Origin: Blastocladiella emersonii ATCC 22665
Taxonomy: Eukaryota > Blastocladiomycota > Blastocladiomycetes > Blastocladiales > Blastocladiaceae
Length of the DNA: 64,000 bases
Reading direction: 5' to 3'
Assembly: GCA_025594325.1 (NCBI GenBank)
Contig: JANHCV010000009.1
Span: 62,001 to 126,000 of the forward strand
The stretch's first letter is position 1; each line of letters opens with the position of its first letter. Of the stretch, positions 32,287 to 44,397 are shown piece after piece. Made by a program: the position numbers and the translations under genes. The notes below the pieces were generated by a model. The model made no database searches. It saw only the letters and a program-made list of their open reading frames with translations, and was not told where the DNA came from.

Positions 32287-33323
32287 ATGGCGAACCCGTT
32301 CGGCAGCGGCCTCGACACGTCGTTCCTGCAGCAGTCGGCGCCGTCGCTGGCCGCCGGCGGCGCGCGCGCGGCCAAGGCGCCCATGTCCACGGCCGCCGCC
32401 AACCCGGCCAACGCCGCCCTCGCCGGCATCAATATCCCCGGGCTCTCGGGCATGCCCGGCCTCGAGAACGTGTCTGCCCTGATTGGTGGCGCCGCTGGCG
32501 ACGAGGCCGCCGAGGGCAGCTCGAGCGCGGGCGCGGCTGCGGGCGAGGCCGAGACGGCCGCCGAGGATGAGGTCGACCGCACGATTCACCCGTCCGGAAT
32601 CGTGCCGATTTTGCAGTACGTTTACTGTCGAGGCGGGAGGGGTTTTGGCGGATGCTGATGCGTTCCCGTCGTCGTCGAAAGGAACATTGTCGCGACCGTC
32701 AACCTCGACTGCAAGCTCGACCTCAAGAACATTGCCCTACACGCGCGCAACGCCGAGTACAACCCCAAGGTGCCGCTCCTCGCACTTCCACGCTGCATCC
32801 CGGCCACGCTGACATCCCCCCCCCCCCATCGTCTAGCGCTTCGCCGCCGTCATCATGCGCATCCGCGAGCCCAAGACCACGGCGCTCATCTTCGCGTCGG
32901 GTAAGATGGTCGTGACGGGCGCCAAGTCCGAGGACCTGTCGCGGCTCGCCGCGCGCAAGTACGCGCGCATCATCCAGAAGCTCGGGTTCCGCGCCAAGTT
33001 CTCCGAGTTCAAGATCCAGAACATTGTCGGGTCGTGCGACGTCAAGTTCCCGATCCGCCTCGAGGGCCTCGCGCTCGCTCACGGACAGTTCTGCAGTGTA
33101 CGTCTGGGGGGGATGTCGCTTGTGTTGGCAGGTCGCTGACTCGCACCTGTAGTACGAGCCCGAGCTGTTCCCCGGCCTCATCTACCGCATGGTCTCGCCC
33201 AAGATCGTGCTCCTCATCTTCGTCTCGGGCAAGATCGTGCTGACGGGCGCCAAGGTCCGCGAGGAGATCTACACGGCCTTTGAGCGCATCTACCCGGTGC
33301 TCAACGAGTACAAGAAGGCCTAA
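32287..33323 (+). CDS. TBP: TATA-box-binding protein
   Basis: Exons 32287..32615, 32682..32769, 32837..33097 and 33153..33323 encode 282 residues. Residues about 1-102 are Ala/Gly/Ser-rich and variable. The core from [20 protein letters not shown] to LNEYKKA carries both saddle repeats: [20 protein letters not shown]...[10 protein letters not shown] and [20 protein letters not shown]...YPVL. TBP nucleates transcription by all three RNA polymerases. Exon 1 ends in phase 2 and joins CA|G AAC. The intron between exons 2 and 3 contains a run of C. Confidence 0.95.
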
Positions 33324-33432
33324 CTGGCGCCGCGTCACTCATCATGTCTGTATATACTTGTTTAACACCATTCAGTGGGCAAAAAGTGTATGTGGAGAGG
33401 GAGAGGAAAATATGTACAACTGTCGTCGGCTT

Positions 33433-36400
33433 CTACAGGTGCTGCGTGAGCCACCACAAGTACTGCGTCTCAAAGTGTTCTACACGCTGCTCGTTAGCTC
33501 CACATCCATCACGGCGGAGAAGAACGCGTACCAATCGACGGCGCCTGGCGCAGCCCGTGCCGCTCGCTCGGGTACACCTGCAGCGCGTGCGGGACCCCGT
33601 GCCGGACCAGCGCATCGACCAGCGGCTGTGTGTGCCGCGCCAGGTGCACGTTGTCGTCGAGCTGACCGTGTACCAGGAACAGCCGGTTGGGTCTACACGG
33701 TCAGTCAGTCGAAGTACGAGGCTGCGAGGAGGAGGGCGAAGACGTACTCTTTCGGCAGCCGCGGCACGTACGTCAACACGCTGCTCGCCGTGTACGCGGC
33801 CGCGTTGGCGTGCGGGTCGCCCAGGAACCGTTCCGCGTACGCCGAGTCGTACTGCGTCCAGCACTACTCCCATGCGCGCGCGACGTCAGCTTCTCAACAC
33901 CCTTCACCCGCCGTCGACCCCGAAAGACGTACCGTGACCGGCGCCCCCGCGACCGCGACGCGGAACACGTCCGGGTACTTGGCGAGCGCCATGAGCGCGA
34001 CGAACCCGCCGAAACTCCACCCGGTGATGGCCACGCGCGCCGGGTCCAGCGGCACGCCCTGCGCGAACAGGTACCGCAGCGCAGCCACCTGGTCCGCGAG
34101 CTCGCCGTCGCCTAGCGCCGTGGTCACCGTCGTCGTGTTGGCGGCGGGCAATGGGGCGGGGTCGTTGGAACGAGTGCCGCGGCCGCGCGACTGCGACCGC
34201 GTGCGCGCGCGGAGCGCCGTGTGGCGGCCGCCCACCCGCTCCTCGGTGGCGGCGGGAACGGTTTGAAGCGCGCGCGGGCCGGCCGCGCCGGAGCTACTTG
34301 TGTCCGAGACCACAGCGGCCGCCGCGGCGCCGTCTTCGCCCGCACTCGTGCCGGACACCGTGGCGGCAACGACCATAGGCGCGTCGGGCCTAGCAATCGC
34401 CGCCTCGAACTCGGCGCCGAGCTGCGGATGCGCCGCGCCGCGCCCGTCGACCATGACGACAGCGAACCCGAGCTCGAGCAGCGCGAGTGCGCGGACGACA
34501 GCGCCGCCCGCGCGGCCGGCGTACCAGTCGGCGTGGACCGATGCGACGTCGGGTCCCGCGTACGCGATGACGACCGTCGGGAGCGGTGTTTCGGACGACG
34601 TCGTGGTCGTCGGCAGCCACAGGAACCCCTGCACGGGGAGCCCCGACGCGGGCGACGTCAGGTGGAAGTGCTGCGGGCGGACGAGCGAGAGCGTCGCGGG
34701 GACGGATCCCGAACAATGGTCGAGGAGGCCGCGCGGCGGGTCGTCGGCAGCGCCCACGAGCGCGGCGGCGATCCGGCCGGCCGCCGCGTCGCGCGTCGGG
34801 AGGAGCGAGGTGCCGACGACGACGGGCGGGTGGCGCAGGTGGCTCAGCGTCACCACGGCCGCGGTCCCGCACCCCGAAAGCACCGCGCGCGCGTCCCAGC
34901 CGTCGGGCGTCCACGCGTGCACCGTGCCCGGGGAGGTGAGATCGACGGAGCAAAGGCACGTCTCGAAGAGCGGTGACGCCGGGCCGACGCGCCGCCGTGC
35001 GTGGAAGAAGACGGTCCCGGTTTCGTGGTGGACGGCGAGCGGGTCCCATCGCGACACGGCGAAAGATGGGCCGTGCGTCAGGCGCGTCGGCGGAGGGCGT
35101 GGCGCGGGCGAGCCCGGGACCGCGGTCGCGTGGTACAGCTCCATGAAGCCGGCACGCTCAGACGCGATGACGAGCGCGAGCGAGGCGTCGGGCGTCGGGA
35201 CGAAGGCGATGAGCGAGTGGATCTGTTCTGAGTCGCGTCAGTGGGGGCGGTCGCCGTGTGCGAGCAATGTAGAGACGTACGGGAATCCATTTCGTGGCCG
35301 ACTCTTCCTCCCACACGACAGTGAGCGCAGCATTCGTCCCCGCGAGGTGCAGGGCGACGACAGCCATACGTCGCTGGTTGCGTGACAGGACCTGGACCCA
35401 CGCGGTATCGTCGTCGATCCACCCGGCGCGGGTGAGGTACTCGCGCCACGGCGCGACCTGGTCGAGCATCGCGTCGACGTCCGCCAGCGCGGTCGCGGTG
35501 CGCGAGGGGACGTGGCACAGGTGCAGCGAGGTTGTCGGGTTCGGCAGCCCGGCGCGCGGGTACCGCACGTGCACGTCGTTGGCAATGGCAAAGAGCGGGA
35601 CGTGTGTGTCGTCGACGGCAGTGAAGAGCACGCGGCGCGCGGTCAGCGACGGCCAGTAGCCGGTATGGCGCGCGAACTCCTCCTGCGCGTTGTAGTCGGG
35701 CAGCGCGACGGGGCGCGACGCGAAGGTCAGCTGCGCGGGTTCGGGGACGGGTAAGCGCGGGGGTGGTGGGGACGGTGGTTGCGGAGAGGGGGAACTCGAG
35801 TCCGAGGTCGGGGAGGGCAGCGGGTCGGAGGGCGCCGAGGAGGTGAGACTCGAGGGCAAGCGGAGCCAGGACGTCCATCCCGAGGGCGCGGGGTCAGCGT
35901 CCGCCGAGGCCCGCGTGGCCGGCGAGGGCGGCGTGACGTCGAGCTCGAGCAGGTGCAGCTGGCCGTGCGAGCACGCGTCGAGGTAGAAACACGCAAGACG
36001 CGGGCGGCCAGTGGCGGGGTCGACGGCGCGCACGATCTGCGGGTCGTAGATGCCCATGAGGTGGACCTGGGCAAGGCAGTGGGCGTGCGCGGTCGGATCG
36101 GCGGGGTCGACGTGGGCGACGAACAGCGTGGAGCGCACGACGAACACGACGAGCAGGGCTGCTGCGTCGTGGGCCGAGACGTGCAGCAGATCGATGGTGC
36201 ACTGGTGCAGGCTGCGGCGCTGGCGCTCGAGGCCCGAGCGGCGCCAGGCGGCGGCGAGCGGCGAGACGGGGGCGAACCGGGCGCGGCGCAGGCGCGCGGC
36301 CCACTCGTGGCCGAGCAGCAAAGGGCGCGGCTCGGCAATCGTATCGTCGGTGCGCGCGAGCCACAGCTGCTGGTCGACGCCCGAGTCGGCGAGCGGGCGG

Positions 36401-36768
36401 CGCGGGGAGACGTAGACGAGCGGTGGCGGGTTGGAGGTTCCACTAGTGGCGGCGGACGAGGCAAAGTGGACCGAGTGGACGGCGGGCAGCGCGGCGAGCT
36501 CGGCGTAGACGGTGGAGCGCAGCTTGCGCAGGTGGGCGGCGAGGTCGAGCCATGACGGGCCCGAGCGCGACGACGGGAGCGGTGGCTTCGTGGGCGTCGT
36601 GGCAGCGGCAGCAGGGTGCTTGGCCGAAGGTGCGGGTGCGGCCGCAGCAGTGCCAGCGGTACGGGGCGTGGGTGCCGAGGCCGGTCGCATCGTTGCCGAC
36701 GCCGCTGGCGGGTGCGGTGGCGCTGCGGCGCTGGGCCCGTTTGGAGCAGCAGCGGCGGCGCCCAGCAT
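33433..36768 (-). CDS. Dipeptidyl peptidase, S9B family, DPP8/9-like
   Basis: Exons 36768..35281, 35222..33933, 33863..33748, 33692..33532 and 33479..33433 encode 1033 residues. After a low-complexity Ala/Pro N-terminus, the beta-propeller region includes QEEFARHTGYW, the Glu-Glu motif that grips the substrate N-terminus in DPP4-type enzymes, and ALVIASERAGFMELYHA, which is close to DPP8/9. The hydrolase domain has the nucleophile in GWSFGG (Ser899), aspartate in LDDNVH (Asp977) and histidine in SERHGLR (His1010), so it looks active. These enzymes remove X-Pro or X-Ala dipeptides. There is no signal peptide or membrane span, so the enzyme is probably cytosolic, unlike Ste13/Dap2. A 70-residue Ser/Thr/Arg-rich insert precedes the Ser motif. 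Confidence 0.87.
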
Positions 36769-37369
36769 GGTCGTGCCAGTATGCGGGCAGGTGTGTTGAT
36801 ACGTTGCAATGTTGGCGGTTGGGGGAGCGCGAGCGGGGGGAAGGGGCGAAGCGGGCGAAAAAGAACGGCGATCGCGTTGCGCCAGGCACGTGGGCCCGGG
36901 AGCGGTGATGGGGGTGATTGGCGTGGCACGCGGCCGTGACGACGACGCGGGTTTCAGCGCACGTGGTTGGCGCGGGAGAGGTTTTGGGCGGGCGAAACTC
37001 TTTTCGGTGCGAGGCGTGTGTGTTCGACGCGCGTGCGGCACACGGCGCCACGATCGAGTCGCCACGCCGCCGTGCTGCCCGTGCTGCTGCCCCGCCCGCC
37101 CGCCCGCCCTCTCCTCGCCCACGCGACGCTCATCCGCCGCCGACGCGCCTAACTGCCCGCAGCACCGCCCCGCTCGCTGCAGTCGCCCCGCACGCTCTGC
37201 CCGTCGCCGCCGCCGCCACCGCCACGCGCGTGTCGCCCGCCCATCCCTGCGCCGCGCACCACCGCGACCCGACCTCGTTGCGCGCGCCGCGCCCTCTGCC
37301 TCTTCGCTGCTTCACGCACCCTCGACTCGCCCGCCCTCCTGACCGCCACCACCAGGATCGACCTCCACC
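36769..37369. promoter_or_regulatory. DPP/clathrin divergent region, 601 bp
   Basis: Holds both promoters; C-rich leader on the clathrin side. The minus-strand frame stays open upstream of 36768 but without a supporting ATG. Confidence 0.4.
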
Positions 37370-40300
37370 ATGGCTGAGCGGCTGCCCATCTCCTTCCAGG
37401 AGCATGTCCAGGTACGACGCGTCGCGCGTGCCGCGTCCATGATCCGATCCGCTCATATCTTGCGGAATGTAGCTCCCCGCCCTGGGCATCAACCCGGCCT
37501 CCATCGGCTTCAACACCCTGACCATGGAGTCGGACAAGTTCATCTGCGTCCGCGAGTCGGTCGCCGACGTCAACCAGGTCGTCATTGTCGACCTCTCGGA
37601 CACGGGCAACGTGATGCGCCGCCCCATCACGGCCGACTCGGCCATCATGCACCCGTCGACCAAGGTGATTGCCCTCAAGGGTACTGCTACTTGTTTCTGC
37701 TCGAGCGTGCCTCGTCCCCCACTCACTTCTCCCCCAATCTAGCCGGCCGCCAGCTCCAGGTCTTCAACCTCGAGGCCAAGGCCAAGGTCTCGGCCACCAC
37801 CACCGCCGACGACGTCGTCTTCTGGAAGTGGATCTCGCCCACCAAGCTCGGCCTCGTCACCGACACGGCCGTCTACCACTGGGCCGTCGACGTGGCCGAC
37901 CAGGCCCCCGTCAAGATCTTTGACCGCCACCCCTCGCTCGCCGGCGCCCAGATCATCAACTACAAGACCAACGCCGCCGGAAACTGGATGTTCCTCGCCG
38001 GCATCTCGGCCCAGCAGGGCCGCGTCGTCGGCAACATCCAGCTCCACAATGCCGACCGCGGCGTCTCGCAGGCCATCGAGGGCCACGCCGCCGCCTTTGC
38101 CGAGATCCGCATCGACGGCGCGCCCAACCCGACCCAGCTCTTCTCCTTCGCCGTGCGCAACCCCGCCGGCCTCGCCAAGCTGCACATCATCGAGATAGAC
38201 AAAAAGGACGCCAACCCCGCCTACGCCAAGAAGGCCGTCGACGTCTTCTTCCCGCCCGAGGCCGTGTCCGACTTCCCCGTCGCCATGCAGGTCTCGCCCC
38301 GCTACGGCGTCGTCTTCCTCGTCACCAAGTTCGGCTTCATCCACCTCTACGACCTCGAGTCGGGCGCCTGCATCTACATGAACCGCATCTCGGGCGAGAC
38401 CGTCTTCGTCACCGCCGAGTACGAGGCGACCGCCGGCATCATCGGCGTCAACCGCAAGGGCCAGGTCCTGTCCGTGTCGGTCGACGAGAACAACCTCGTC
38501 CCCTTTGTCCTCACCAACCTCAACAACCCGGACCTCGCCCTGCGCCTCGCCTCGCGCGGCAACCTCCCCGGCGCCGACGACCTCTACCTCACCAAGTTCC
38601 AGCAGCTCTTCGCCATGGGCAACTACCTCGAGGCCGCCAAGGTCGCCGCCAACTCGCCCCGCGGCATCCTGCGCACGCCCCAGGTCCTCGAGCAGCTCCG
38701 CCAGGCGCCCGGCGCCCCCGGCCAGGTCTCGCCCATGCTCCAGTATTTCGGCGTGCTCCTCGAGAAGGGCGACCTCAACAAGATGGAGACGCTCGAGCTC
38801 GCGCGCCCGATCCTGCTCCAGGGCCGCAAGCAGCTGCTGGAAAAGTGGCTCAAGGAGGACAAGCTCGCGTGCTCCGAGGAGCTCGGCGACGTGGTCAAGC
38901 AGTACGACGTGCAGCTCGCCCTGTCCGTGTACCTGCGCGCCAACGTGCCGCACAAGGTCATCCAGTGCTTTGCCGAGACGGGCCAGTTCGACAAGATCGT
39001 GCTGTACGCCGAGAAGGTCGGCCACACCCCCGACTACCTGTTCCTGCTCCAGTCGATCATGCGCCTCAGCCCCGACAAGGGCGCCGAGTTTGCGACGCGC
39101 CTAGTGCAGTCGGACCCGCCGCTCCTCTCCATCGAGCAGATCACGGACGTGTTCCTCTCGGTCAACATGATCCAGCAGGCTACGGCCTTCCTCCTCGACG
39201 TGCTCAAGGGCGACCGCCAGGACCAGGGCCACCTCCAGACCCGCGTGCTCGAGATGAACCTGATGCACGCGCCGCAGGTCGCCGACGCGATCCTCGGGTC
39301 GGCCATGTTCCACCACTACGACAAGGCGCACATTGCCCAGCTGTGCGAGAAGGCGGGCCTGTTCCAGCGCGCGCTCGAGCACTACACGGACATCTACGAC
39401 ATCAAGCGCACCATCGTGCACACGCACCTGCTCAACCCCGAGTGGGTCGTGACCTTCTTCGGCCGGCTCTCGGTCGAGCAGTCGCTCGAGTGCCTGCGCG
39501 AGATGCTGTCGACCAACCTGCGCCAGAACCTGCAGATCTGCGTCCAGATCGCCATCAAGTACTCTGAGCAGCTCGGCCCCGCCAACCTCATCGGCATCTT
39601 CGAGCAGTTCAAGACCAACGAGGGACTCTACTACTACCTCGGCGCGACCGTCACCTTCTCGACCGACCCCGAGGTGCACTTCAAGTACATCCAGGCGGCG
39701 TGCCGCGCCGGCCAGATGAAAGCGGTCGAGGCCATCTGCCGCGAGTCCAACTACTACGACGCCGAGAAGGTCAAGAACTTCCTCAAGGAGGCCAAGCTCG
39801 CCGACCAGCTCCCGCTCATCATCGTGTGCGACCGGTTCGACTTCGTGCACGACCTCGTGCTCTACCTGTACAAGAACAACCAGTTCAAGTACATTGAGAT
39901 CTACGTGCAGAAGGTCAACCCGTCGCGCACGCCCGCGGTCCTCGGCGCCCTGCTCGATGTCGACTGCGAGGAGGCCACCATCAAGTCGCTGCTCGCGTCG
40001 GTGCAGCGGTCGCCCGCGATCGGCGTCGACGCGCTCGTGGCCGAGGTCGAGAAGCGCAACCGGCTCAAGCTCCTCCTCCCGTGGCTCGAGCTCAAGGTCA
40101 AGGAGGGCACCGCCGACACGGCCGTGTTCAACGCGCTGGCCAAGATCTACATTGACACCAACAACAACGCCGAGGCGTTCCTGCGCGAGAACAAGCAGTA
40201 CGACCCGCGCATCGTCGGCAAGTACTGCGAGAAGCGCGACCCGCACCTCGCCTTTGTCGCGTACCAGCAGGGCCAGTGCGACGTGGAGCTCATCAACATC

Positions 40301-42577
40301 ACCAACCAGGAGTCCATGTTCAAGCACCAGGCGCGGTACCTCGTCAAGCGCCGCGACAAGGCGCTGTGGGCCATGGTGCTCACGGAGCAGAACCAGTTCC
40401 GCCGCGCCGTCATTGACCAGGTCGTGGCCACGGCGCTGCCCGAGACCCAGGACCCCGAGGACGTGTCGTCGACGGTCAAGGCGTTCATGGAGGCGCAGCT
40501 GCCCAACGAGCTCATGGAGTTGCTCGAGAAGATCGTGCTCGAGAACTCGGCCTTCAACGACAACCGCAACCTCCAGAACCTGCTCATCCTGACGGCGGTC
40601 CAGGCCAACAAGTCCAAGGTCATGGAGTACATTGACCGCCTCAACAACTACGACGCGCCGCAGATTGCCGAGATCGCGCTCACGGGCGAGCTGTACGAGG
40701 AGGCCTTCGTCATCTACAAGAAGTACGCGGTCCACGACAAGGCCGTGGCGGTGCTCGTCGAGCACATGCAGGCGCTCGACCGCGCCGAGGAGTACGCGGA
40801 GCGCGTCGACCAGGCCGACGTGTGGTCGATTGTCGCGGGCGCGCAGCTCAACGACCTGCGCGTCAAGGAGGCGATCCAGTCGTACATCCGCGCCGACGAC
40901 CACGCCAACTGGGTGCAGGTCATCTCGATCGCGTCGCGCGCCGGCAAGTTCGACGACCTGATCGCGTACCTCAACATGGCGCGCAAGAAGGTGCGCGAGG
41001 CCATGGTCGAGTCGGAGCTCCTGTACTGCTACGCCAAGACCAACCGCCTCCCCGAGCTCGAGGAGTTCATCCACCAGCCCAACACCATTGCCCAGGTGTC
41101 GGTGGTCGGCGAGCGGTGCTACAACGACCAGCTGCACGAGGCGGCCAAGATCCTGTTCACGTCGGTCTCCAACTGGGCGCGGCTCGCGTCGACGCTCGTG
41201 CACCTGCGCGAGTACCAGAACGCGGTCGAGTGCGCGCGCAAGGCCAACAGCACCAAGGTGTGGCGCGAGGTGCACGGGGTGTGCGTCGAGCAGGAGGAGT
41301 TCAAGCTGGCGCAGATCTGCGGGCTCAACCTGGTGGTGCACGCCGAGGAGCTCGACGACGTGGTCAAGCTGTACGAGCGGCTCGGGTTCTTTGACCAGGT
41401 GATGGCGCTGCTCGAGGCGTCGCTCAACCTGGAGCGCGCGCACATGGGCATGTTCACGGAGCTCGCGGTGCTGTACACCAAGCACCGCCCCGACAAGCTC
41501 GGCGAGCACCTCAAGCTGTACTGGCAGCGCATCAACATCCCCAAGGCGATCCGCGCGTGCGAGACGGCCCACCTGTGGTCGTCGCTCGTGTTCCTGTACA
41601 CGCACTACGACGAGCACGACAATGCCGCGCTCACCATGATGGCGCACTCGGCCGCCGCGTGGGAGCACGCCCAGTTCAAGGAGGTGGTCGCCAAGGTGTC
41701 GAACCTCGAGATCTATTACAAGGCGCTCCGGTTCTACCTCGACGAGCACCCGATGCAGATCAACGACTTGCTGGCCGCGCTCACGCCGCGCATCGACCAC
41801 ACGCGCGTCGTCCAGATGATGCTCAAGTCGGACAACGTGCCGCTCATCAAGCCGTACCTCGTCTCGGTGCTGTCGACCAACAACGCGGCCGTCAACCAGG
41901 CGTACCACGACCTGCTCATCGAGGAGGAGGACTTTGTCGCGCTCCGCGACGCGGTCAACGCGCACGACAATTTCGACGTGCTCGCCCTCGCGCAGCGGCT
42001 CGCCAAGCACGAGCTGCTCGAGTTCCGCCGCATCGCGTCGCACCTGTACATGAAGAACAAGCGGTGGAAGCAGGCCATTGCGCTGTCCAAGCAGGACGGC
42101 CTGTACAAGGACGCCATGGAGACGGCGGCCGAGTCGCGCGACCCGACGGTCGCCGAGGAGCTGCTCGACTACTTCATCGTGCAGCGCAAGAAGGAGTGTT
42201 TCGCGGCGCTCCTGTTCACGTGCTACGACCTGGTGCGGCCCGACGTGGTGCTCGAGCTCGCGTGGCGCAACGGGTGGATCGACGCGGCCATGCCGTACCT
42301 GATCCAGGCGTTCCGCGAGTACACGGGCAAGGTCGACGTGCTCGACAAGGCCAACGCGCAGCGCACGCAGAAGGAGGAGGAGAAGGAGAAGCAGGAGATG
42401 GCGGTCCCGATTCTCGGGCCCGGCGGCGTCGGCGGTGGGCACATGCCCCTCATGATCACGGCCGGCCCCATGGTCGGCGTCCAGCCCACGGGCATGCCCG
42501 CCGGTATGCCGCCCATGGGCATGCAGCCCACCGGGTACATGGGGATGCAGCAGACGGGCGCGCCCGGGTTCTACTGA
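37370..42577 (+). CDS. CHC1: Clathrin heavy chain
   Basis: Exons 37370..37411, 37473..37680 and 37743..42577 encode 1694 residues, close to the usual 1650-1700. The N-terminus is [20 protein letters not shown]; the beta-propeller (about 1-330) includes [19 protein letters not shown] and [17 protein letters not shown]. The ankle/leg region of seven clathrin repeats follows without interruption, and the C-terminus ends in a Met/Gly/Pro-rich tail. Clathrin triskelia coat vesicles from the plasma membrane, endosomes and trans-Golgi. Both introns are in the first 375 bp. The long last exon has strong third-position G/C and therefore produces long shadow frames on both strands. Confidence 0.97.
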   Translation: MAERLPISFQEHVQVRRVARAASMIRSAHILRNVAPRPGHQPGLHRLQHPDHGVGQVHLRPRVGRRRQPGRHCRPLGHGQRDAPPHHGRLGHHAPVDQGDCPQGYCYLFLLERASSPTHFSPNLAGRQLQVFNLEAKAKVSATTTADDVVFWKWISPTKLGLVTDTAVYHWAVDVADQAPVKIFDRHPSLAGAQIINYKTNAAGNWMFLAGISAQQGRVVGNIQLHNADRGVSQAIEGHAAAFAEIRIDGAPNPTQLFSFAVRNPAGLAKLHIIEIDKKDANPAYAKKAVDVFFPPEAVSDFPVAMQVSPRYGVVFLVTKFGFIHLYDLESGACIYMNRISGETVFVTAEYEATAGIIGVNRKGQVLSVSVDENNLVPFVLTNLNNPDLALRLASRGNLPGADDLYLTKFQQLFAMGNYLEAAKVAANSPRGILRTPQVLEQLRQAPGAPGQVSPMLQYFGVLLEKGDLNKMETLELARPILLQGRKQLLEKWLKEDKLACSEELGDVVKQYDVQLALSVYLRANVPHKVIQCFAETGQFDKIVLYAEKVGHTPDYLFLLQSIMRLSPDKGAEFATRLVQSDPPLLSIEQITDVFLSVNMIQQATAFLLDVLKGDRQDQGHLQTRVLEMNLMHAPQVADAILGSAMFHHYDKAHIAQLCEKAGLFQRALEHYTDIYDIKRTIVHTHLLNPEWVVTFFGRLSVEQSLECLREMLSTNLRQNLQICVQIAIKYSEQLGPANLIGIFEQFKTNEGLYYYLGATVTFSTDPEVHFKYIQAACRAGQMKAVEAICRESNYYDAEKVKNFLKEAKLADQLPLIIVCDRFDFVHDLVLYLYKNNQFKYIEIYVQKVNPSRTPAVLGALLDVDCEEATIKSLLASVQRSPAIGVDALVAEVEKRNRLKLLLPWLELKVKEGTADTAVFNALAKIYIDTNNNAEAFLRENKQYDPRIVGKYCEKRDPHLAFVAYQQGQCDVELINITNQESMFKHQARYLVKRRDKALWAMVLTEQNQFRRAVIDQVVATALPETQDPEDVSSTVKAFMEAQLPNELMELLEKIVLENSAFNDNRNLQNLLILTAVQANKSKVMEYIDRLNNYDAPQIAEIALTGELYEEAFVIYKKYAVHDKAVAVLVEHMQALDRAEEYAERVDQADVWSIVAGAQLNDLRVKEAIQSYIRADDHANWVQVISIASRAGKFDDLIAYLNMARKKVREAMVESELLYCYAKTNRLPELEEFIHQPNTIAQVSVVGERCYNDQLHEAAKILFTSVSNWARLASTLVHLREYQNAVECARKANSTKVWREVHGVCVEQEEFKLAQICGLNLVVHAEELDDVVKLYERLGFFDQVMALLEASLNLERAHMGMFTELAVLYTKHRPDKLGEHLKLYWQRINIPKAIRACETAHLWSSLVFLYTHYDEHDNAALTMMAHSAAAWEHAQFKEVVAKVSNLEIYYKALRFYLDEHPMQINDLLAALTPRIDHTRVVQMMLKSDNVPLIKPYLVSVLSTNNAAVNQAYHDLLIEEEDFVALRDAVNAHDNFDVLALAQRLAKHELLEFRRIASHLYMKNKRWKQAIALSKQDGLYKDAMETAAESRDPTVAEELLDYFIVQRKKECFAALLFTCYDLVRPDVVLELAWRNGWIDAAMPYLIQAFREYTGKVDVLDKANAQRTQKEEEKEKQEMAVPILGPGGVGGGHMPLMITAGPMVGVQPTGMPAGMPPMGMQPTGYMGMQQTGAPGFY

Positions 42578-43259
42578 GCCCGACCGTCGTCGTCGCCGTC
42601 GCCGTCGTCGTTCGCGTCCGCGCGGTGCGCGGGTGGCCGGCCGCTCCCCCAGTTGACTGATTCGATTGTCTCGCAGTACATTTGACTTTTGTTATTCATC
42701 TCCTCTGCTTTCGTGTCTCTCTTGTGCTCTGCTCTTCAGTGACCATATGAGCCGACGCGTCGCGGCGTCGGCTCGTGAGGAGCGTCGAATCATCGTCTCT
42801 CCTGCCCGCTGACGTGACGGCGAGCGACGAAAAGCCTCGTTGTTGCATAAGCGCTCGCGGGCCATCGCGAACCTCGTGTTCCTTGCGCGGCGAAAGTCGA
42901 GCGGCCGCTGAGCGTGAGTCAGGGCGGTCATCGCCGACGCGACACGCACGCACGACCCTGAGAACTCGCATATGGGTCGCTTAAGTGCCGAGTCCGCGGC
43001 GCGCTAACAGTGGATCTACGGTATAGTGGAGAGGAGATACGCGACAGCGGCGGTGAAGCGAAGGCGGTGGTCGCGGCGGCCAAGGTCGTGGCCATCCGCG
43101 ACTACGATCTCAACTGTTTCCGCTGCACGCACGAAGACGGGCGGATTGTCCGGGCTCGCAGACGCGTGTAGCGTGATGCGTAGGCGCTGGCGCTGTTCGG
43201 CGGGTCCAAGAGCGGGTTTCATGGTCAGTGCGCATGAATACCGACGCGATCGCGTCCAC
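42578..43259. other. Gap, 682 bp
   Basis: 3' flank of clathrin, with a perfect hairpin at 42749-42774, running into the kelch remnant. No gene recognised. Confidence 0.4.
42749..42774. repeat. Perfect inverted repeat, 10-bp stem and 6-nt loop
   Basis: GAGCCGACGC, loop GTCGCG, then GCGTCGGCTC, 171 bp after the clathrin stop codon. It could be an RNA hairpin in the 3' region or a palindromic binding site. Confidence 0.6.
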
Positions 43260-44047
43260 GTAGGCCTGTTAAAGACAGCAAACGGGCTCGACCTGACGCA
43301 GCGCTTCGATATGGCGTGCAGCGGCGCGCCCGCGCGGCACCGGCTGCCGGACATACCGGCCGCGCTGGCCGACGCGATGGTGGGTTTCTCGCCTGCCGGC
43401 GCCGCGGTGCGTCTCGCGGCGGGCAACGCGTGGAACTCGAGCAGCAATTCTTTGCGTACGTCTCCGCCGGATCTGGCGCGTGCTGTCCAAGGCCGAGCTC
43501 GACAAGCCGACCAACGAGCGCATACTTGGCTCAATACTGAGGCGACCGTCAACATGGCCACCGCCGTGACGGCGGCCGCGCAGCGCGCTCCGCTCGCGGG
43601 CGGGGCGACGGTGCGGGAGAACGGGATCGCGGCCGTTCGCAGGATTGCGGTCGGAGTATGCTGGCTCGCATATGCTGGCTTTGGGGCAGCTCGACACGGC
43701 GCTTGTGCGGGGTAGCCGTTGGGTAAGCGGATCGTTGAGCCGCCGTCGGCGCCATGGCCAGACGCGCACGAAGGCCACAGTTCAGCAGCCTCCACCATCG
43801 CACCGCTGTCGCTGACGTGGGCGACGTGGTTCGTGTAGATAGTGACGAACGCGGCTCGCGTGGGGTTTGCGTTGGGACCGACGGGCAACCCGCTTAGTGC
43901 TACTGCGGGTGATGAGAGCAGCAGTGACAGCAACGGCGGTGCTGCCGCCGTTATCTCGAACGTCGGCGGGCCGCAGACCTGGACCATTGCTTCCATCGTT
44001 GCTTCCGCCGTAACCCAGGGCACGATCAGCCTTGGTTGCTCGACCTG
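43260..44047 (+). pseudogene. Remnant of a kelch membrane-protein gene
   Basis: Fragments in different frames match the two intact kelch genes downstream: GLDLTQRFDM...LPDIPAALADAMVGFSP, then WRVLSKAELDKP in a shifted frame, then NTEATVNMATAVTAAAQRA, and after a deletion of the middle exons LSLTWATWF and NGGAAAVISNVGGPQTWTIA, which resembles the region just before and into the membrane span of the gene at 44398. Several frameshifts and at least one stop. Confidence 0.65.
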
Positions 44048-44397
44048 AACCGCCCGAGCGATTCCAGCGACGCGTCGGGATATCATGTGGATATCACGTG
44101 CTGATGAGCGGCGGTGATCAGCTCTTTCTGGGCGAGTCGAGCGGACGCTGAAGGTGCTGGAGCAAGCGTATGCGCCTTTTCGACTCAGCCATTGCCCAGG
44201 ATGGTACTTGCCGCGGTGGAGGTGACCCGAAAGCGCAAGATCAGATCGACGCGCGGTCGCCTGACGACAAGCCAATCGGAGCGCCGGCAAGCTTGCCTGA
44301 AACATCGAGGGCCGAGGGAAGCTGGTGGTGCCCTCGATTCGTTTCGCTCGCCGCGTCCCCACGCTCTCTCTCCCACGCATCCCATTCCACGTAGCAC

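Noticed and set aside
33433-36768. The S9B peptidase as the trimming enzyme for the Lys-Arg repeat peptides (Ste13-like)
   Set aside because: It lacks a signal peptide and membrane span and resembles cytosolic DPP8/9, so it would not meet secreted peptides in the Golgi. The nearness of the two genes is not evidence.
39101-42442. 1113-codon open frame on the minus strand opposite clathrin heavy chain
   Set aside because: It has no recognisable motif, is rich in Val/Leu/Arg/His as expected from reading GC-rich codons backwards, and clathrin on the plus strand is certain. Long antisense frames are a side effect of third-position G/C.
44170-44394. Upstream exon supplying a signal peptide to the first kelch gene
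   Set aside because: The open frame there is polar and not signal-like, and no donor joins it in frame.
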